Shown: positions 37,851-48,607, counted from the first letter of the stretch. The stretch: DNA of 64,000 nucleotides from Paraphysomonas bandaiensis (GCA_965644295.1 CBFFRP010000200.1:124001-188000); one strand, 5' to 3'. Made by a program: numbers and translations. Notes: generated by a model from the letters alone, not told the origin.

Positions 37851-40800
37851 ATGCATCTAATGAAGAAAAACCGAAACCATCTTGGCTTGGAGGACCCGCC
37901 AGCCGGAGGAAGGAATTTAGAGTCATGGAGAGAGCGTAATGATACCTGTGTTAGTACTATTTGGGAGGCTTGCGAGCATGACCCTGATGTGTTGGAGGTA
38001 GCCAATCAATATTTGGAGGGGAAGGCAATTTTACCTGCTGATGATCCTGCTAAGGAGGTGTTATCCAGTGAGCTCCTTCAGACACTGGTTGATAGGTTCA
38101 GAGGCGAGATTGGGACTGTATTGGAGAAGACTACGGCAGAATACCATTCGTTCAAAATAAGGCCGGGGGAAAAGGTGTCTGTTGGGGTAGATCGACTGAA
38201 CGGTATAATCCAGAAGCTCATAAAATTGGGACAACCGCAGACAGAGGCAAGTAAATTAGCAAAGATAAAAGCAGCGCTGCAGATAGAGGAATTACATGAT
38301 TTATGGATGTCGGTAGCGATGATGCCTAAAGCAACAACTACATTTGATTCGGTGAAAGAGGCTTGTGAAGAGTATGACGAGGCTATGACGCAGCTGAAGA
38401 AACTAAAGGGAGACAAATCTGAAGAGATCAATTTTACGGCGTCGAAGGAGCCAGTGGTTTGTTCATTTTGTCGGAAGAAGGGACATGTAGCAGCGAATTG
38501 TTATGCTAAGGAACGACAAAGAAAAATGGACAAGTTCAAAAGAAAAGGGAAGACAAAGGAAAAGGCTTCGAAGAGTGTGCAGCAGCCAGGATCAAAGGAT
38601 TATACTGGTTGTCATATCTGTGGAGATTTTAGTCATAAAGCCCGACAGTGCAAGTCGAAAAAACGGAAGAACATAAAAAACCCGGATAATGAGAATCCTC
38701 GAAAATCGAACAGGAAATTCGAGACAGAATGGAAGAAATACGTCAACGACGGAGAGTCGTCGGATGATGAAGCGAATATGTTTGGAGAAGAGGTTTTGCT
38801 ATCGGTGGATACGTCGGAAGAACCTCGTGTATATCTGGACAGTTGTGCAAGTAAAAGACTGTTTATAGTAAAGGATAAAGTTGCACTGGAGTCATTTACT
38901 CCTGAGTTTGGGGCAATCCAACTAACTAGAAAGGGTTCTCAATTGGAGACACAGGGAACTGGCACATTTGGGGAATGGAGAGACATCAGAGTTAGTGAAG
39001 AAGCGGTGAAGAACATTGTGTCAGGAGGAATGCTGAGATCAATGGGACACGGATTACAACTGCTTCGAAAGCCTAAAATCGTGGAATTGGACTCTGGAAA
39101 CGAGGTGTTGACTGGAGAGTACGATGAGCATGGAGGAATGCCGTATGTGGACTTGATGGAGGTGTTAAATCTGCCAAATGTGTCTATGTGCAATCAGATG
39201 GAGGAGGTAAATTTGTCGGATAATACAGGACAAGATGCGTTGGATCGCTTACATGAGCGTACTGGACATGTCTCGAAATCGAAGTTAATAGAAGCTCACC
39301 GACACATGTTATTCAGAGGATCAGGACTACAACGACATCACCTTTCGAAGGCAAAGGAGAAGAGTTGCAAGAAACCCCTGTGTAAATGGTGTGCCAAGGC
39401 GAAGATAACCAGGCATTCGTTCAAATCACGGGACAACGAAGAGCTAAGCGCAGTCAGGTTTCTGGAAAAAGTAACAGCGGACATCTCAGTCTATCTCAAT
39501 TGTGAATCCAGACAAGGGTATAAGTACGTGCTCCTATTTACGGACTTAGCAACAAAGATGATATGGGAATATGGATTGAGGACTCGAAGCGGAGAGGAGG
39601 TGTTCAAATGTCTACGACACTTGTGCGAGGTCCACTTAGTGAAGTACGAGGGGTGGAACCGTATAGTGGAGTATCATGCCGATGGAGGATCCGAACTTAT
39701 TAGTCAGCAGATAAGAGAGTATCTGTTGCAGCGATATGGGACTCGGGTGTCACATACAACACGAGACACGCCAGAGCTCAACGCGGTGTCTGAGAGGAAA
39801 TTCCGAACAATTGGGGAGATGACACTGACGATGTTGACGGCATCTGGACTTCCAAAGTCGTTCTGGTTTGATGCTTATCAAACTGCATGTTACATTGTGC
39901 GACGAATGCCAACTCGGACGTGGCAAGGATGGATGTCTCCATATGAGTGTGTCCCAGGGGGGAGCGTTCCCAGCCTATCGTGGCTACGGAAATGGGGGTG
40001 CAAAGCATATGTGCTAACACCCAAGGCCGACAGGAGGAAGGACTGGGAGGACAAAGCAATGACAGGTTATTTCATAGGGTATCCAGCTGATCGAAAAGGA
40101 TACAAGGTGCTAGTGGGGGACACCGTAGTACACTCTGTACATGTATTATTTGATGAATCGGTACCTGAGAGGTCTCAGGATTATTATAGAGAGCTGGAGG
40201 AGGCTCAAGTGGCTATAGATCCCGAGGCTCGTCAACCGGGTGAGTTTGAGTATCTTATCGGAAAGCACCATGAGGATGGTGGTCTGCTATACAAGACTAA
40301 CAGAGTGGTGATAAGGAAGGGACTTATTGTGGGATACCGGTCGTTGGTTACTGGTAACCAGGTTCAAGTGGAGGATAAAACTCCTATTCATATTGCTGAC
40401 ATCAAGAAGATGACAGAGGATCTTGCGCAGAGGGTGGTTAGGGCCAGAGTTACTGACAACCGTGACGGCGGTATCAGCGGAGTGGTGCCACAGCAGTCGG
40501 AAAGTGGGCAGGTGCAGCCCCAGGCTGACTCAGCATTACCTTCGGGGGAAGGGACCCCTGCCGAGAATCATCCGCACGGCAAACGCGCAAGAACTCCAAG
40601 GACGGTAACGAATGTGTCGGTGTTAGGACAAATCCATCATTTGAGTGATGAGAGTGATGTGAGTGACCTTTTACAGGAGGCAGACTCAGTGTGGATGTCA
40701 GCGGAAGAGTCGACAGTGCCTCAGACACATCGTGAGTCCTTGGAGAGTGCCGAGCACAGGGAGTGGAGACGAGCTCGCCGTGTAGAGCGAGAGGGTTTGG

Positions 40801-42341
40801 CGAAGCGAGATACCATGGAGGTGACTCGTATACCGGACGGAGTCGTCCCACTGCACTCCAAGTACGTCTATGGAAAGAAGTACGATAAGGAGGGAGAGGT
40901 CCGCCGATATAAGGCTCGTCTTGTAGCAATCGGTTGTGGACAGCGGTCGAGTGGTTGGGCGAACCATTTCGCACCCGTTGTAAAGGGGGTAACAGTGCGA
41001 CTGGTAATCGCCATAGCTTTCGTGATGAACATGGTAATTCATCAGCTGGATGTGTCTAACGCATTTCTATATGCAGATATAGAGGGGGATGTATATATGA
41101 AGGCAACTCCGGACTTTCAGCTGCCTGAGGGGTACTGCTTTAAGTTGAAGAAGTCGTTATACGGGCTTCGGAGTTCCCCGCGGTCGTGGTGGAAAACATT
41201 GGATAAATTCATACGATCTATGCATTTTAAACCATGTGTATTAGACCCATGTTTGTATTATCAGTATAAGGGCGATGAATTGATATTATTAACGATATAT
41301 GTGGATGATATCCTAGTGTTAGGTCGTGATGTCAACATAGTGAAGGATATTAAAGCTCAACTGTGTGCCCGGTTTGATATGAAGGATATGGGCGAGATGG
41401 AACATTTTCTGAATGTTCGAGTCACAAGAACGCCAGAGTATATTCGTCTTGACCAATCAGTATATGCGGCTAAGATCTTAGAAAAGTTTGAAAAGTATCT
41501 TGGGCCACCGCGAAAGGTACGGAAGAGTCCTCTACCGGCGGAAGCAATGGATTTAGTGGCAAAAGGGGCGCGGCATGAGCATACCGAGGAGGAACAGCTT
41601 ATAGTAGATAACTTCCCATATCGGCCGCTGATAGGTGCATTACTATATCTATCGATGAACACGAGGCCGGATATTGCCTATGCAGTGGGAGTACTGTCTC
41701 GGTTCAGTAATAAGGTGAATATTGAAGTATGTAAGCTATTAACACACGTATGGCAATATATTCGTGGTTCTATTGACAAAGGGATTCAATATGGGAGTAG
41801 ACGGTTCGACTTCCATATGTTTACTGACGCGGATTGGGCGGGAGACCAGCTCTCCAGGAAGTCCACGTCGGGGTACGTTGGGTTTGCAGCGGGAGGGCCT
41901 ATAGTCTGGCAGTCCAAACTGCAGACGACAGTGGCAACGTCAAGCATGCAGTCTGAGTATCAGTGTATTTACTCGGGTCTCCAAGAAGTGCTATGGGTTC
42001 GGGGGGTGACGGGTGAGATTAAGTTGAGGCTCATCAAACCCACACCATTCTTCATCGACAGTCAGAGTGCCCAGGATTTGGCCGAAAACCCAGTGTTTCA
42101 CAAGAAGTCGAAGCACATTGAGATTAAGTATCACATGGTGAGAGAGCACGTGGATCCCAATCAGTTCAATACGATTAAGTTAGTGCATGTGCATACATCG
42201 CAACAAGCAGCAGATATTTATACAAAGTCATTGGTTGGTTTATCATATATGGAGCAGAGAAAGAGAAATCTTGGAGAGAAAGTTAAGAGTTCCACTGAAG
42301 TGATTAATGAGGGACCAAGGGATAAAAGAAGACGCAAGTAG
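37851..42341 (+). CDS. Copia-type Gag-Pol polyprotein
   Basis: Retrotransposon polyprotein, 1496 aa in one frame. Order is Gag with two CCHC knuckles (CSFCRKKGHVAANC, CHICGDFSHKARQC), aspartic protease (YLDSCASKRLF; a variant of the usual D-S/T-G-A), integrase (a GHVSKSKL...CKWC zinc region and the DD35E core with TRDTPELNAVSERKFRTIGE), reverse transcriptase (LDVSNAFLYADIEGDVYM, YVDDILVLG) and RNase H (DADWAGDQLSRKSTSGYVGF, ADIYTKSL). The INT-before-RT order places it in Ty1/copia. The same frame runs upstream to an ATG at 37758 but is broken by a TAA at 37833-37835, inside what looks like the Gag N-terminus, so either translation starts at 37851 or this copy is damaged there. The rest is open. 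Confidence 0.95.
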   Translation: MHLMKKNRNHLGLEDPPAGGRNLESWRERNDTCVSTIWEACEHDPDVLEVANQYLEGKAILPADDPAKEVLSSELLQTLVDRFRGEIGTVLEKTTAEYHSFKIRPGEKVSVGVDRLNGIIQKLIKLGQPQTEASKLAKIKAALQIEELHDLWMSVAMMPKATTTFDSVKEACEEYDEAMTQLKKLKGDKSEEINFTASKEPVVCSFCRKKGHVAANCYAKERQRKMDKFKRKGKTKEKASKSVQQPGSKDYTGCHICGDFSHKARQCKSKKRKNIKNPDNENPRKSNRKFETEWKKYVNDGESSDDEANMFGEEVLLSVDTSEEPRVYLDSCASKRLFIVKDKVALESFTPEFGAIQLTRKGSQLETQGTGTFGEWRDIRVSEEAVKNIVSGGMLRSMGHGLQLLRKPKIVELDSGNEVLTGEYDEHGGMPYVDLMEVLNLPNVSMCNQMEEVNLSDNTGQDALDRLHERTGHVSKSKLIEAHRHMLFRGSGLQRHHLSKAKEKSCKKPLCKWCAKAKITRHSFKSRDNEELSAVRFLEKVTADISVYLNCESRQGYKYVLLFTDLATKMIWEYGLRTRSGEEVFKCLRHLCEVHLVKYEGWNRIVEYHADGGSELISQQIREYLLQRYGTRVSHTTRDTPELNAVSERKFRTIGEMTLTMLTASGLPKSFWFDAYQTACYIVRRMPTRTWQGWMSPYECVPGGSVPSLSWLRKWGCKAYVLTPKADRRKDWEDKAMTGYFIGYPADRKGYKVLVGDTVVHSVHVLFDESVPERSQDYYRELEEAQVAIDPEARQPGEFEYLIGKHHEDGGLLYKTNRVVIRKGLIVGYRSLVTGNQVQVEDKTPIHIADIKKMTEDLAQRVVRARVTDNRDGGISGVVPQQSESGQVQPQADSALPSGEGTPAENHPHGKRARTPRTVTNVSVLGQIHHLSDESDVSDLLQEADSVWMSAEESTVPQTHRESLESAEHREWRRARRVEREGLAKRDTMEVTRIPDGVVPLHSKYVYGKKYDKEGEVRRYKARLVAIGCGQRSSGWANHFAPVVKGVTVRLVIAIAFVMNMVIHQLDVSNAFLYADIEGDVYMKATPDFQLPEGYCFKLKKSLYGLRSSPRSWWKTLDKFIRSMHFKPCVLDPCLYYQYKGDELILLTIYVDDILVLGRDVNIVKDIKAQLCARFDMKDMGEMEHFLNVRVTRTPEYIRLDQSVYAAKILEKFEKYLGPPRKVRKSPLPAEAMDLVAKGARHEHTEEEQLIVDNFPYRPLIGALLYLSMNTRPDIAYAVGVLSRFSNKVNIEVCKLLTHVWQYIRGSIDKGIQYGSRRFDFHMFTDADWAGDQLSRKSTSGYVGFAAGGPIVWQSKLQTTVATSSMQSEYQCIYSGLQEVLWVRGVTGEIKLRLIKPTPFFIDSQSAQDLAENPVFHKKSKHIEIKYHMVREHVDPNQFNTIKLVHVHTSQQAADIYTKSLVGLSYMEQRKRNLGEKVKSSTEVINEGPRDKRRRK

Positions 42342-42455
42342 GTACTGAGTTTTTTAGACAGAGGTTTAGACTTAGAGATGAGTCTATTTTACTGTCAAGA
42401 ATTTTTTATCTCAGGCATTCAATAGCTGGGAGGCGTCATAGTACAACACTCAATT

Positions 42456-42464
42456 GAGGGGGAG
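42456..42464 (+). other. Copia polypurine tract
   Basis: GAGGGGGAG immediately before the 3' LTR, the expected position of the plus-strand primer. Confidence 0.85.
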
Positions 42465-42756
42465 TGTTGAGATCTGAAGATTCTATATACTTGCAATTGA
42501 GTGCAGTATTATGTGAGATGCAAGGATCGAAAGATATATATGTAATTAGTACATTATATTGTGTAGTATGAAACTGAAGTAGAAGTGGATGACTATACAG
42601 GATACGATCACTGAGTGTGTGGTTTGTACACTATAGTAGTAAATGAATGGTGTTGAACACATCGAACACAACTTAGGTTCTTTATCATGTAATGTTTATA
42701 ATTTCATCTTATCATTTGAGAATAGTAACCTTAGCAAATAATGTCAACTTCTGTTA
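42465..42756 (+). repeat. Copia 3' LTR
   Basis: 292 bp, same sequence as 37467-37758 as far as I can compare. Followed by the target duplication TGGTA (42757-42761). Confidence 0.93.
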
Positions 42757-42857
42757 TGGTACACGGGTGGGTGGGCAGCAGAATCAGTGCTATATCTCGG
42801 TGTTTTAGGTGGGGCACCAGCCAGCCTACACTATGGCCACGCCCTCGGAATGGGGCA

Positions 42858-43195
42858 GGTACTAATATTAATGCAAGGGGTTGTGGTGGTATACCACTAA
42901 TACCGGTTTAAGCGGTGGTAGATATGTCGTTATACCCTTTATGCGGTGGAATACTGTGGTGGTGTCTCTACGTGTCTTTCTAATGTGGTGATATACACCT
43001 AAACGGTATACCGGCTTAGGTATGCCCCTAAAGGGCTAAGTTGGCTAGTATCAATGGTTAAATTAAGCACTATCGCCCGCAGCTATGGTTTCGCTAAGTC
43101 TACATCAGTTGCGTTCTCTTTACATCAATAGTGCCACTCGAAGACAAACTGTAATATGCAAGACAATTTCCCAACTCAGTCCCATTCAGAGAACG
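42858..43195. other. Intergenic with small palindromes and half of a tandem duplication
   Basis: GGTGGTATACCAC and CGGTATACCGG palindromes occur between 42875 and 43015. 43111-43198 is the downstream copy of a duplicated segment of the neighbouring minus-strand gene. Confidence 0.55.
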
Positions 43196-43318
43196 CTAAA
43201 TATGCAATGCCCCCAGGTGCGTTGCCAGTCGCTCTCTTTTTACATCAATAATGCCACTCGAAGACAAATTGTAATATGCAAGACAGTTTCCCAACTCACT
43301 CCCATTCAGAGAACGCAA
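43111..43318 (-). repeat. Tandem duplication (120 bp period) at the 3' end of the SAP-like gene
   Basis: 43231-43318 (coding) and 43111-43198 (after the stop) are close copies. The period is 120 bp (40 codons), so the second copy stays in the same frame after the TAG at 43196-43198. It encodes RSLNGTELGNCLAYYSLSS versus RSLNGSELGNCLAYYNLSS. Confidence 0.85.
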
Positions 43319-43797
43319 AGCTGACATTGTTTGTGGAAATTCATCTGGAAGTTGTGCAGGAGGTAGTGCTGGGTCTCTCGGTACAGGCATAATCGGATGC
43401 CCTGGAAGTGAACTAGAACGGTTGTTAACTCTGGCCAAATCTTGGCGAATTTCTCGTAGTTCTGTGTGAATGGGTTGCAAGGCTTGTTCCAAGGCTTGTG
43501 CCATTGCAGGAGCAAACCAAGCCGGAGCAGCATTCGGCGCAGTTCGCTTCATAAGTCTCTGTGTAACAAATTAATAACATGTACTCACACAATACAATTT
43601 TAAAGCCATACCTTCAAACTCTCTTCTTCAGCATCAACGATTTCTTCTACTGGAATATTCACTCCGCATTCTATTTTCTGCTTCTCGAGAAGACGGACAT
43701 ATTCCACTTGTTCAAAAGCTTCATTTTGTGTTGGAATCTCCCCAGCACAGGGGTGAGGAGGAGATATTGTGGCAACTTGTCGATTCAATAGTGGCAT
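43196..43797 (-). CDS. Unknown protein with C-terminal SAP-like repeat
   Basis: 182 aa from exons 43612-43797 and 43196-43558 (53 bp intron, phase 0). The start is the ATG at 43797. The middle is Ala/Gln/Leu-rich with a short coiled coil (QALEQALQPIHTELREIRQDLARV), then a Pro-rich linker. The last ~40 residues (TMSALRSLNGSELGNCLAYYNL...VKRERLATHLG) have the helix-turn-helix spacing of a SAP-like DNA-binding motif: L..L...EL..CL..Y.L...G....R..RL..HL. Genes of this shape are often linked to mobile elements in protists, and this one lies in a transposon-rich stretch. The function is unknown. Confidence 0.55.
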
Positions 43798-44210
43798 CCA
43801 AACTTCCAACACCAAAACGAAACGATTGTGGTTAAATTATAGATTTAGACGGATGAGGCCTGATTAGAACTAGCTACTGTATGATAGCGAGATTTTGTGT
43901 TGAGGAGTATCAACGCCATGTCGTTGTGGTCTTGGTATATTATTCATTGGCTATGATGATTTATTCTGCTATGTACAATAATATCAACGGCTACTTCTAA
44001 TCACCTTCCCTACAGACTGTATTCCTAAGTACATAGTATACGTATATTATACAGTACTCTCTGTACAACACCATATACCATGTATAATACAGGACATATA
44101 CATGTCTATACTGCTGTATGTATGACTGTAGGAAGGAGTCCAAATACCCCTCTATCTACTTCTGTCTACTCTGTAGAGGTGCGCACATAGCACGCCACTT
44201 GACCACCAGA
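43798..44210. promoter_or_regulatory. Intergenic, GTAC/TACAG-rich promoter-like region
   Basis: AT-rich 5' flanks of the two divergent genes. 44053-44125 contains TACAGTACTCTCTGTACAAC, TATACCATGTATAATACAGG and ACTGCTGTATGTATGACTG. The frame of the next gene is open from 44118, but the part before 44211 looks untranslated. Confidence 0.35.
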
Positions 44211-44612
44211 ATGGATGAGTTCAGTAGAACTTCTAGCAAAAAGAGCTTGGGTAGAGCCGCAGATCGTTGCCAAGAGTGTGACCAACTGACGGACCCGCGT
44301 AGACTCACTGCTGGAGGTCTGTGTTACTTCTGCTCATTATCGCAACTCTTTGATTGCAACTACAAAAAGTGCATATATGCACAGGATATATATGGCAGAG
44401 GAAAGTCCTTTATAGTTAGGACCCCAACGCAAGGAAATAGCGGAGGAGAAAGAGAGTATATTAGCTCCATCTCCAGGCTTATATCGGATTGTGAATACTT
44501 TATTCACACTACAGCCTCAATACGACAAGATGATTGTAATTTGTTCCTTCCAACGGTACAAACAGATTACTATACCACGAATCATGGTGGATATAACAGC
44601 ATAATGAAATAG
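44211..44612 (+). CDS. Unknown protein with Cys-rich zinc-binding-like centre
   Basis: 133 aa if started at the ATG at 44211 (MDEFSRTSSKKS); the frame is also open from an ATG at 44118 (164 aa). Residues ~20-60 contain CQECDQL ... GLCYFCSLSQLF, with further Cys in DCNYKKC, so a C-x2-C...C-x2-C zinc site is likely. The rest is polar with no known motif. It follows a promoter-like cluster, which supports a real gene, but a family cannot be named. Confidence 0.45.
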   Translation: MDEFSRTSSKKSLGRAADRCQECDQLTDPRRLTAGGLCYFCSLSQLFDCNYKKCIYAQDIYGRGKSFIVRTPTQGNSGGEREYISSISRLISDCEYFIHTTASIRQDDCNLFLPTVQTDYYTTNHGGYNSIMK

Positions 44613-45710
44613 CTTCTAGAATTTAAAGAATTCAAGGATGAAGATCTATTTTCGGAATTGGAATACCGATGCACATGTTCAAATCAGTGGATTATGAAGT
44701 AGTATCCTAAAAGAATTAAGAATGTACGGCTATTACGTCATGTATATACTTTATGATGCTGAAGTTGACGAGCACGGGGCTGGATTAATGCAACTAAAAT
44801 GACACGGAATATTTAGGTCGCAGTGAAATTCGTTCCGCATACGAGTATGCGACTGCTGGAGGGGGTAGTGTAATTAACAGCTATCTGGCTATTTTATCCT
44901 ATTACCCCTCTATTGTATATGCTTAGGCTTGTATATATTATATGTTAGAAATAGGTACATTATTATTATTATTATTGCAATCCATATGAAGTTTTATTGA
45001 TACTATGACAAGGGTTATTTATGCTTATTATTGATATATATGTATCTATTCAACAGAGAAAAGACAAACAAGAGACATAGTGATTTTTAGTGAAGCATCA
45101 TGATGAAGATATCTATATGATATTATGAGATTAAGGCTGGAGAAGTTTACTGGAGAATTCCGGGTTTGATATCCACGCTGATAGAAGTGTATTGCCAGAT
45201 TACCCAGTAATACAGTTGTACTTTACGTATTTCATAGTGTACTTGTTGTTTATTGAACTGTATATACTATGCCTCAACTACAATGAGAACACTGAATCTA
45301 TCTTCCCTTATACATTGACGATGAATCAGAAATGATCAGTCTGATATGTTGGTAATGTATATGGAAGAAGATCATTCCTTATGGCCTTTCCGGTGGCCTG
45401 GGAATCGTATGTATAAATTGAATATTGATAATAAGATGCAATTTCTGTACTCTAGAAGTTGCTTGTAGATAGTATTGTAGTTGTAGACATATTCATTGTT
45501 ATTTATCTATTAGTACTATGGAGGGAGAACCTAATATGGAGGTTCAGAGGTTCATGGCTCTAATTTGTTTCATTTATCTCTGAGAAGGATCAGAGCAATG
45601 ATTATTGAAGAACAACAGTCGATATCGAGTGCTGATGAGCAGCGCGTCAGAGATATTGGACTCGTTATTGGATTAGATGATGCTGACACCAATAGGCGGG
45701 TGTTACATAT

Positions 45711-45752
45711 ACCAGCCAGCCTACACTATGGCCACGTGCTCGGAATGGGGCA
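45711..45752 (+). mobile_element. MITE-X right-end fragment
   Basis: ACCAGCCAGCCTACACTATG, then GCCACGTGCTCGGAATGGGGCA, matches the right end of both larger copies. Confidence 0.75.
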
Positions 45753-45958
45753 AAACCGTACGGACCAGAGCTTAATTACGTAATCCATAAGAATTGCACT
45801 TATTTGTGAATTGACAAAATGATTTAATATTTTGAACAGAAAATTAAACAAGTCACAGGATCACAACAGGGTCATTTTGAGAACGACAAAAAGAAGACTC
45901 TTTAATCGAATTAATCATAAGAAACATAGATATTGAGACATTGTATATTTAGGGGTAC

Positions 45959-46477
45959 TGCCCCATTCCGAGTGCGTACCCTAGTGAAGTGTTAGTGTTG
46001 ACTAAGCTAAGTAACGTATTGCTTATTAATAAAAACCTCAGCGTATTCTTTGTGTGTCGGCACCAAGAAAACTCTAGCTAGATCTACACTATACTTGCAT
46101 AGCCTATATGAGATTACGAGAAGCCCCGCGCATTCTAGGGAGGGGGGGGGGGCAATGTCACACTAGACCTATACTGAGTCATGCATGGTCACGAGAATCC
46201 CCGCGTAATCTTTGTTAGGTAATAATGGGAAGGTACAGATGGTCCTACTAGAATCTGCGCGAGATACATATATAAAAGTCATGCATAGTTATGAGAAATC
46301 CCGCGTAATCTCAGCAGAGGTTAACACAGGTGGGGAGACAACTGAATCTGCGCGTGATCTATGTGGTCAGCTACTTTGGTACACGGGTGGGTGGGTAGTA
46401 GAATGAGTGCTATATCTCGGTGTTTTAGGTGGGGCACCAACCAGCCTACATTATGGCCACGCCCTCGGAATGGGGCA
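45959..46477 (+). mobile_element. MITE-X copy 2, intact, empty of Copia
   Basis: 519 bp. Terminal inverted repeats TGCCCCATTCCGAGTGCGT (left) and ACGCCCTCGGAATGGGGCA (right). No transposase. Reads straight through the TTTGGTACACGG site where copy 1 carries the Copia element, so it is the pre-insertion reference. No clear target duplication at its own ends. Confidence 0.85.
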
Positions 46478-46707
46478 CTCATCATGCCCGTCATGGTAGT
46501 TACTTGAAACGTACAGATTGAACACACAAGATGACGACAAAAAAATTATCCTCCTTTGCTTATTATGTAGTATGTAATTCTATGTTAATAGAAAGCATGA
46601 AGTATATAGAGTAGAAAACATATTTCGCCAACTAAACACACAAAAAAGCCTTTTCAACTCTATTGAGTTTATTACTATTAACACTTAAATATACAATAGT
46701 AAGTGCA

Positions 46708-48607
46708 CTACTTATGAGCCCGAAAATTTCGAAGTACTTCGAGATTTTCATCATACATATGAACGTCACTATTTCCACACAAAGCAAACCTAATATATTT
46801 CCTAGAATCTTCGTCCAAAAATTCTGGACGATCTGGTCTGTTATGAATTGGAAGTTCCATCAACTTTTTTAACCTTTCCTCCTTCGTATCTGAACGTTGA
46901 ACAACTTCTTCTTTCTTTTTCTTTTCGTCACTTTTTTTTGTCTTGCCTTTCGATTTACCCTCTTTTGCTTTCGACTTTTTCTTCTTCTTGGTTTCTTCAG
47001 TTTTCTTTTTCTCGGCATTCGGTTCATTCTCCTTTTCAACCGCGTTACGTGATTGGTCTAATTTTGTATCAGGCAGCTTTTTTTCAGTGGGTTTTGCATC
47101 AGTGGTATCTGTAGTTTTAGCTTCTTCAGATTTACTCTATATGGGATGTTTCAAACGACGCAATTATCAAAGAGAAAGCTGACCTTTTTGGTAACAGGTT
47201 TCATTGAATGTAGCCATTTGTCTTCATCTGTAACTTTCTCTTCCCCCCCGGCCTTCTTTAGTCGACTTTTACCAGCGCCCATTGCATCTAGCAACTTTTC
47301 TTCCTCCTCTGGGTTTATCTATAACAGCATTACGGCATGAAATGAACTTCAAATAGTGCCCACCGTAGTTGCTTGTGAAACTGGAAGTGCAGTTCGTAGA
47401 GTTCCAATCCATTTCTCAGGATCTAAGAGAAGGAGAAAATTCCTTAAGTCTCCATTTTGCGACTGATGAGGAAGATGGTGATGTGCTAATATTCGTAAGT
47501 AGTTGCAATATTAACAAACCTGCATACTGTATGCTCTTTCTGCGTACTTGAGAGCCCTATCTCTATCACCAAGTATATAAGACAATTCCGCATTAGAATG
47601 CAGAAGCGACGGCTTATTTGGTGCCTTTAAACTAGCCTGTATATACCAAGAATTAAACACGGAAATAGACACAGCTTAGCACCGCACCTGATGGAATAGT
47701 TCGGCTGCCAAGGTTAATTCGCACCGATCCAGAGTTTGCAATGAGAGAACCTCCCATATTTCTACCGATTCACTAATGGGTTTCTGCTTCAACTGTCTAT
47801 CCACTTTGTTAAATGTCGCCTCAGGGTTCGGACCTTTGCTGATATCTTCTAGATATGCTTCCTTCAAATCCTCGTACGTCTGTGCAAGGACAACAGCATA
47901 CTTGCTCCCGCTTTGTTCGAAGGTCAGCGCTAAAAGGGAAAGAATGTGTGTACGCGTGAGTCCTTCGCTCTGTGGAGGATCATCCTTGACAAACTCTAAG
48001 TACTCTAACGCTTGTCCATTCTGGCCCAATCGTTTCAATATAGCTGTTTCATTGCTGACATTAGCGTAATATCACAAAAGAGCTGCAAATTCGAACCTGC
48101 AGCTTTAAATATAATATAAGCTAATTCTACCCCATCATCAGCTTCAGCAGTAATCATATCTGACAGTATTGTCAAACTCGCAGAAAGGCACCCCAAGCAC
48201 TCCTTAACGTATGCAAGTTTCAACATGACTCTATATTTCAGCTCTTGTGGGACACCCTCCACTTGTACTTCATCATATAAAACACCGAGTAAATTATCTG
48301 CTTCAGTCATATACGCTTTATGCTCAGGAGTCAGATTCAAACGAATAGAATCTTTCTTAGAAAACTTTTCACTCTTCCAGAATGTGACAAGAGCAGAAGC
48401 ATACTCGAATCTAGCCTCTCGTGACATTTCATGTGTACTCATGAACTCTCGAGCCGAGAGTATGCATTGTACCGCTCGCGGCTTCGCATTAGTTTTCACA
48501 CACAATTCAATTAACCTTCCATACTTGTCGAAAGTATCGGGGTTGCCAACCAAATCTACCTCTAGTGTTCCCAGTTCAGCAGCGACAGACTTGGAGATAT
48601 TCGCCAT
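46708..48607 (-). CDS. TPR-like protein with Lys-rich tail, unknown function
   Basis: 532 aa in six exons: 48097-48607, 47688-48043, 47528-47636, 47364-47422, 47184-47318 and 46708-47136. Residues ~1-330 are helical and fit degenerate tetratricopeptide repeats; the clearest is LLHSNAELSYILGDRDRALKYAERAY near 305-325. An NPEKWIGTLRTAL segment follows across a splice. From ~400 on the protein is very Lys/Glu-rich (EKKKKTEETKKKKKSKAKEG), then ends with a compact conserved-looking tail (RPDRPEFLDEDSRKYIRFALCG). I considered SRP72 because of the TPR plus Lys-rich layout, but the SRP72 RNA-binding motif is not present. The 105 bp intron 47423-47527 is long for this genome. Its donor could be GTATGC (47527) or four codons later; only the first keeps the frame. 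Confidence 0.75.

Larger units (their letters stand above)
37037..42857. mobile_element. MITE-X copy 1, split by a Copia insertion
   Basis: The left part 37037-37466 and right part 42762-42857 together match the intact 519 bp copy at 45959-46477. The left terminal repeat is decayed (TGCCCTATTTTGAGAGCGT), and the right one reads ...CCCTCGGAATGGGGCA. It holds an A/G-rich G9 tract and three internal repeats of the form GAGAAATCCCGCGTAATCT. No coding capacity. Confidence 0.85.
44613..46707. other. Intergenic with MITE-X sequences
   Basis: Holds the 42 bp right end of MITE-X (45711-45752) and its full copy (45959-46477). The open frame 45565-45783 runs into the MITE-X fragment and may be a gene relic cut by it (IIEEQQSISSADEQRVRDIGLVIGLDD). 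No intact gene. Confidence 0.5.

Noticed and set aside
40474-41662. Minus-strand frames inside the Copia polyprotein
   Set aside because: Antisense shadows of the RT/integrase frame.
45565-45783. A 72-residue frame
   Set aside because: Its last third is MITE-X sequence. The first part may be a relic but shows no family.
46708-48607. SRP72 as identity of the TPR/Lys-rich gene
   Set aside because: TPR plus Lys tract fits loosely, but the SRP72 RNA-binding signature is not found, only a weak NPEKW resemblance.
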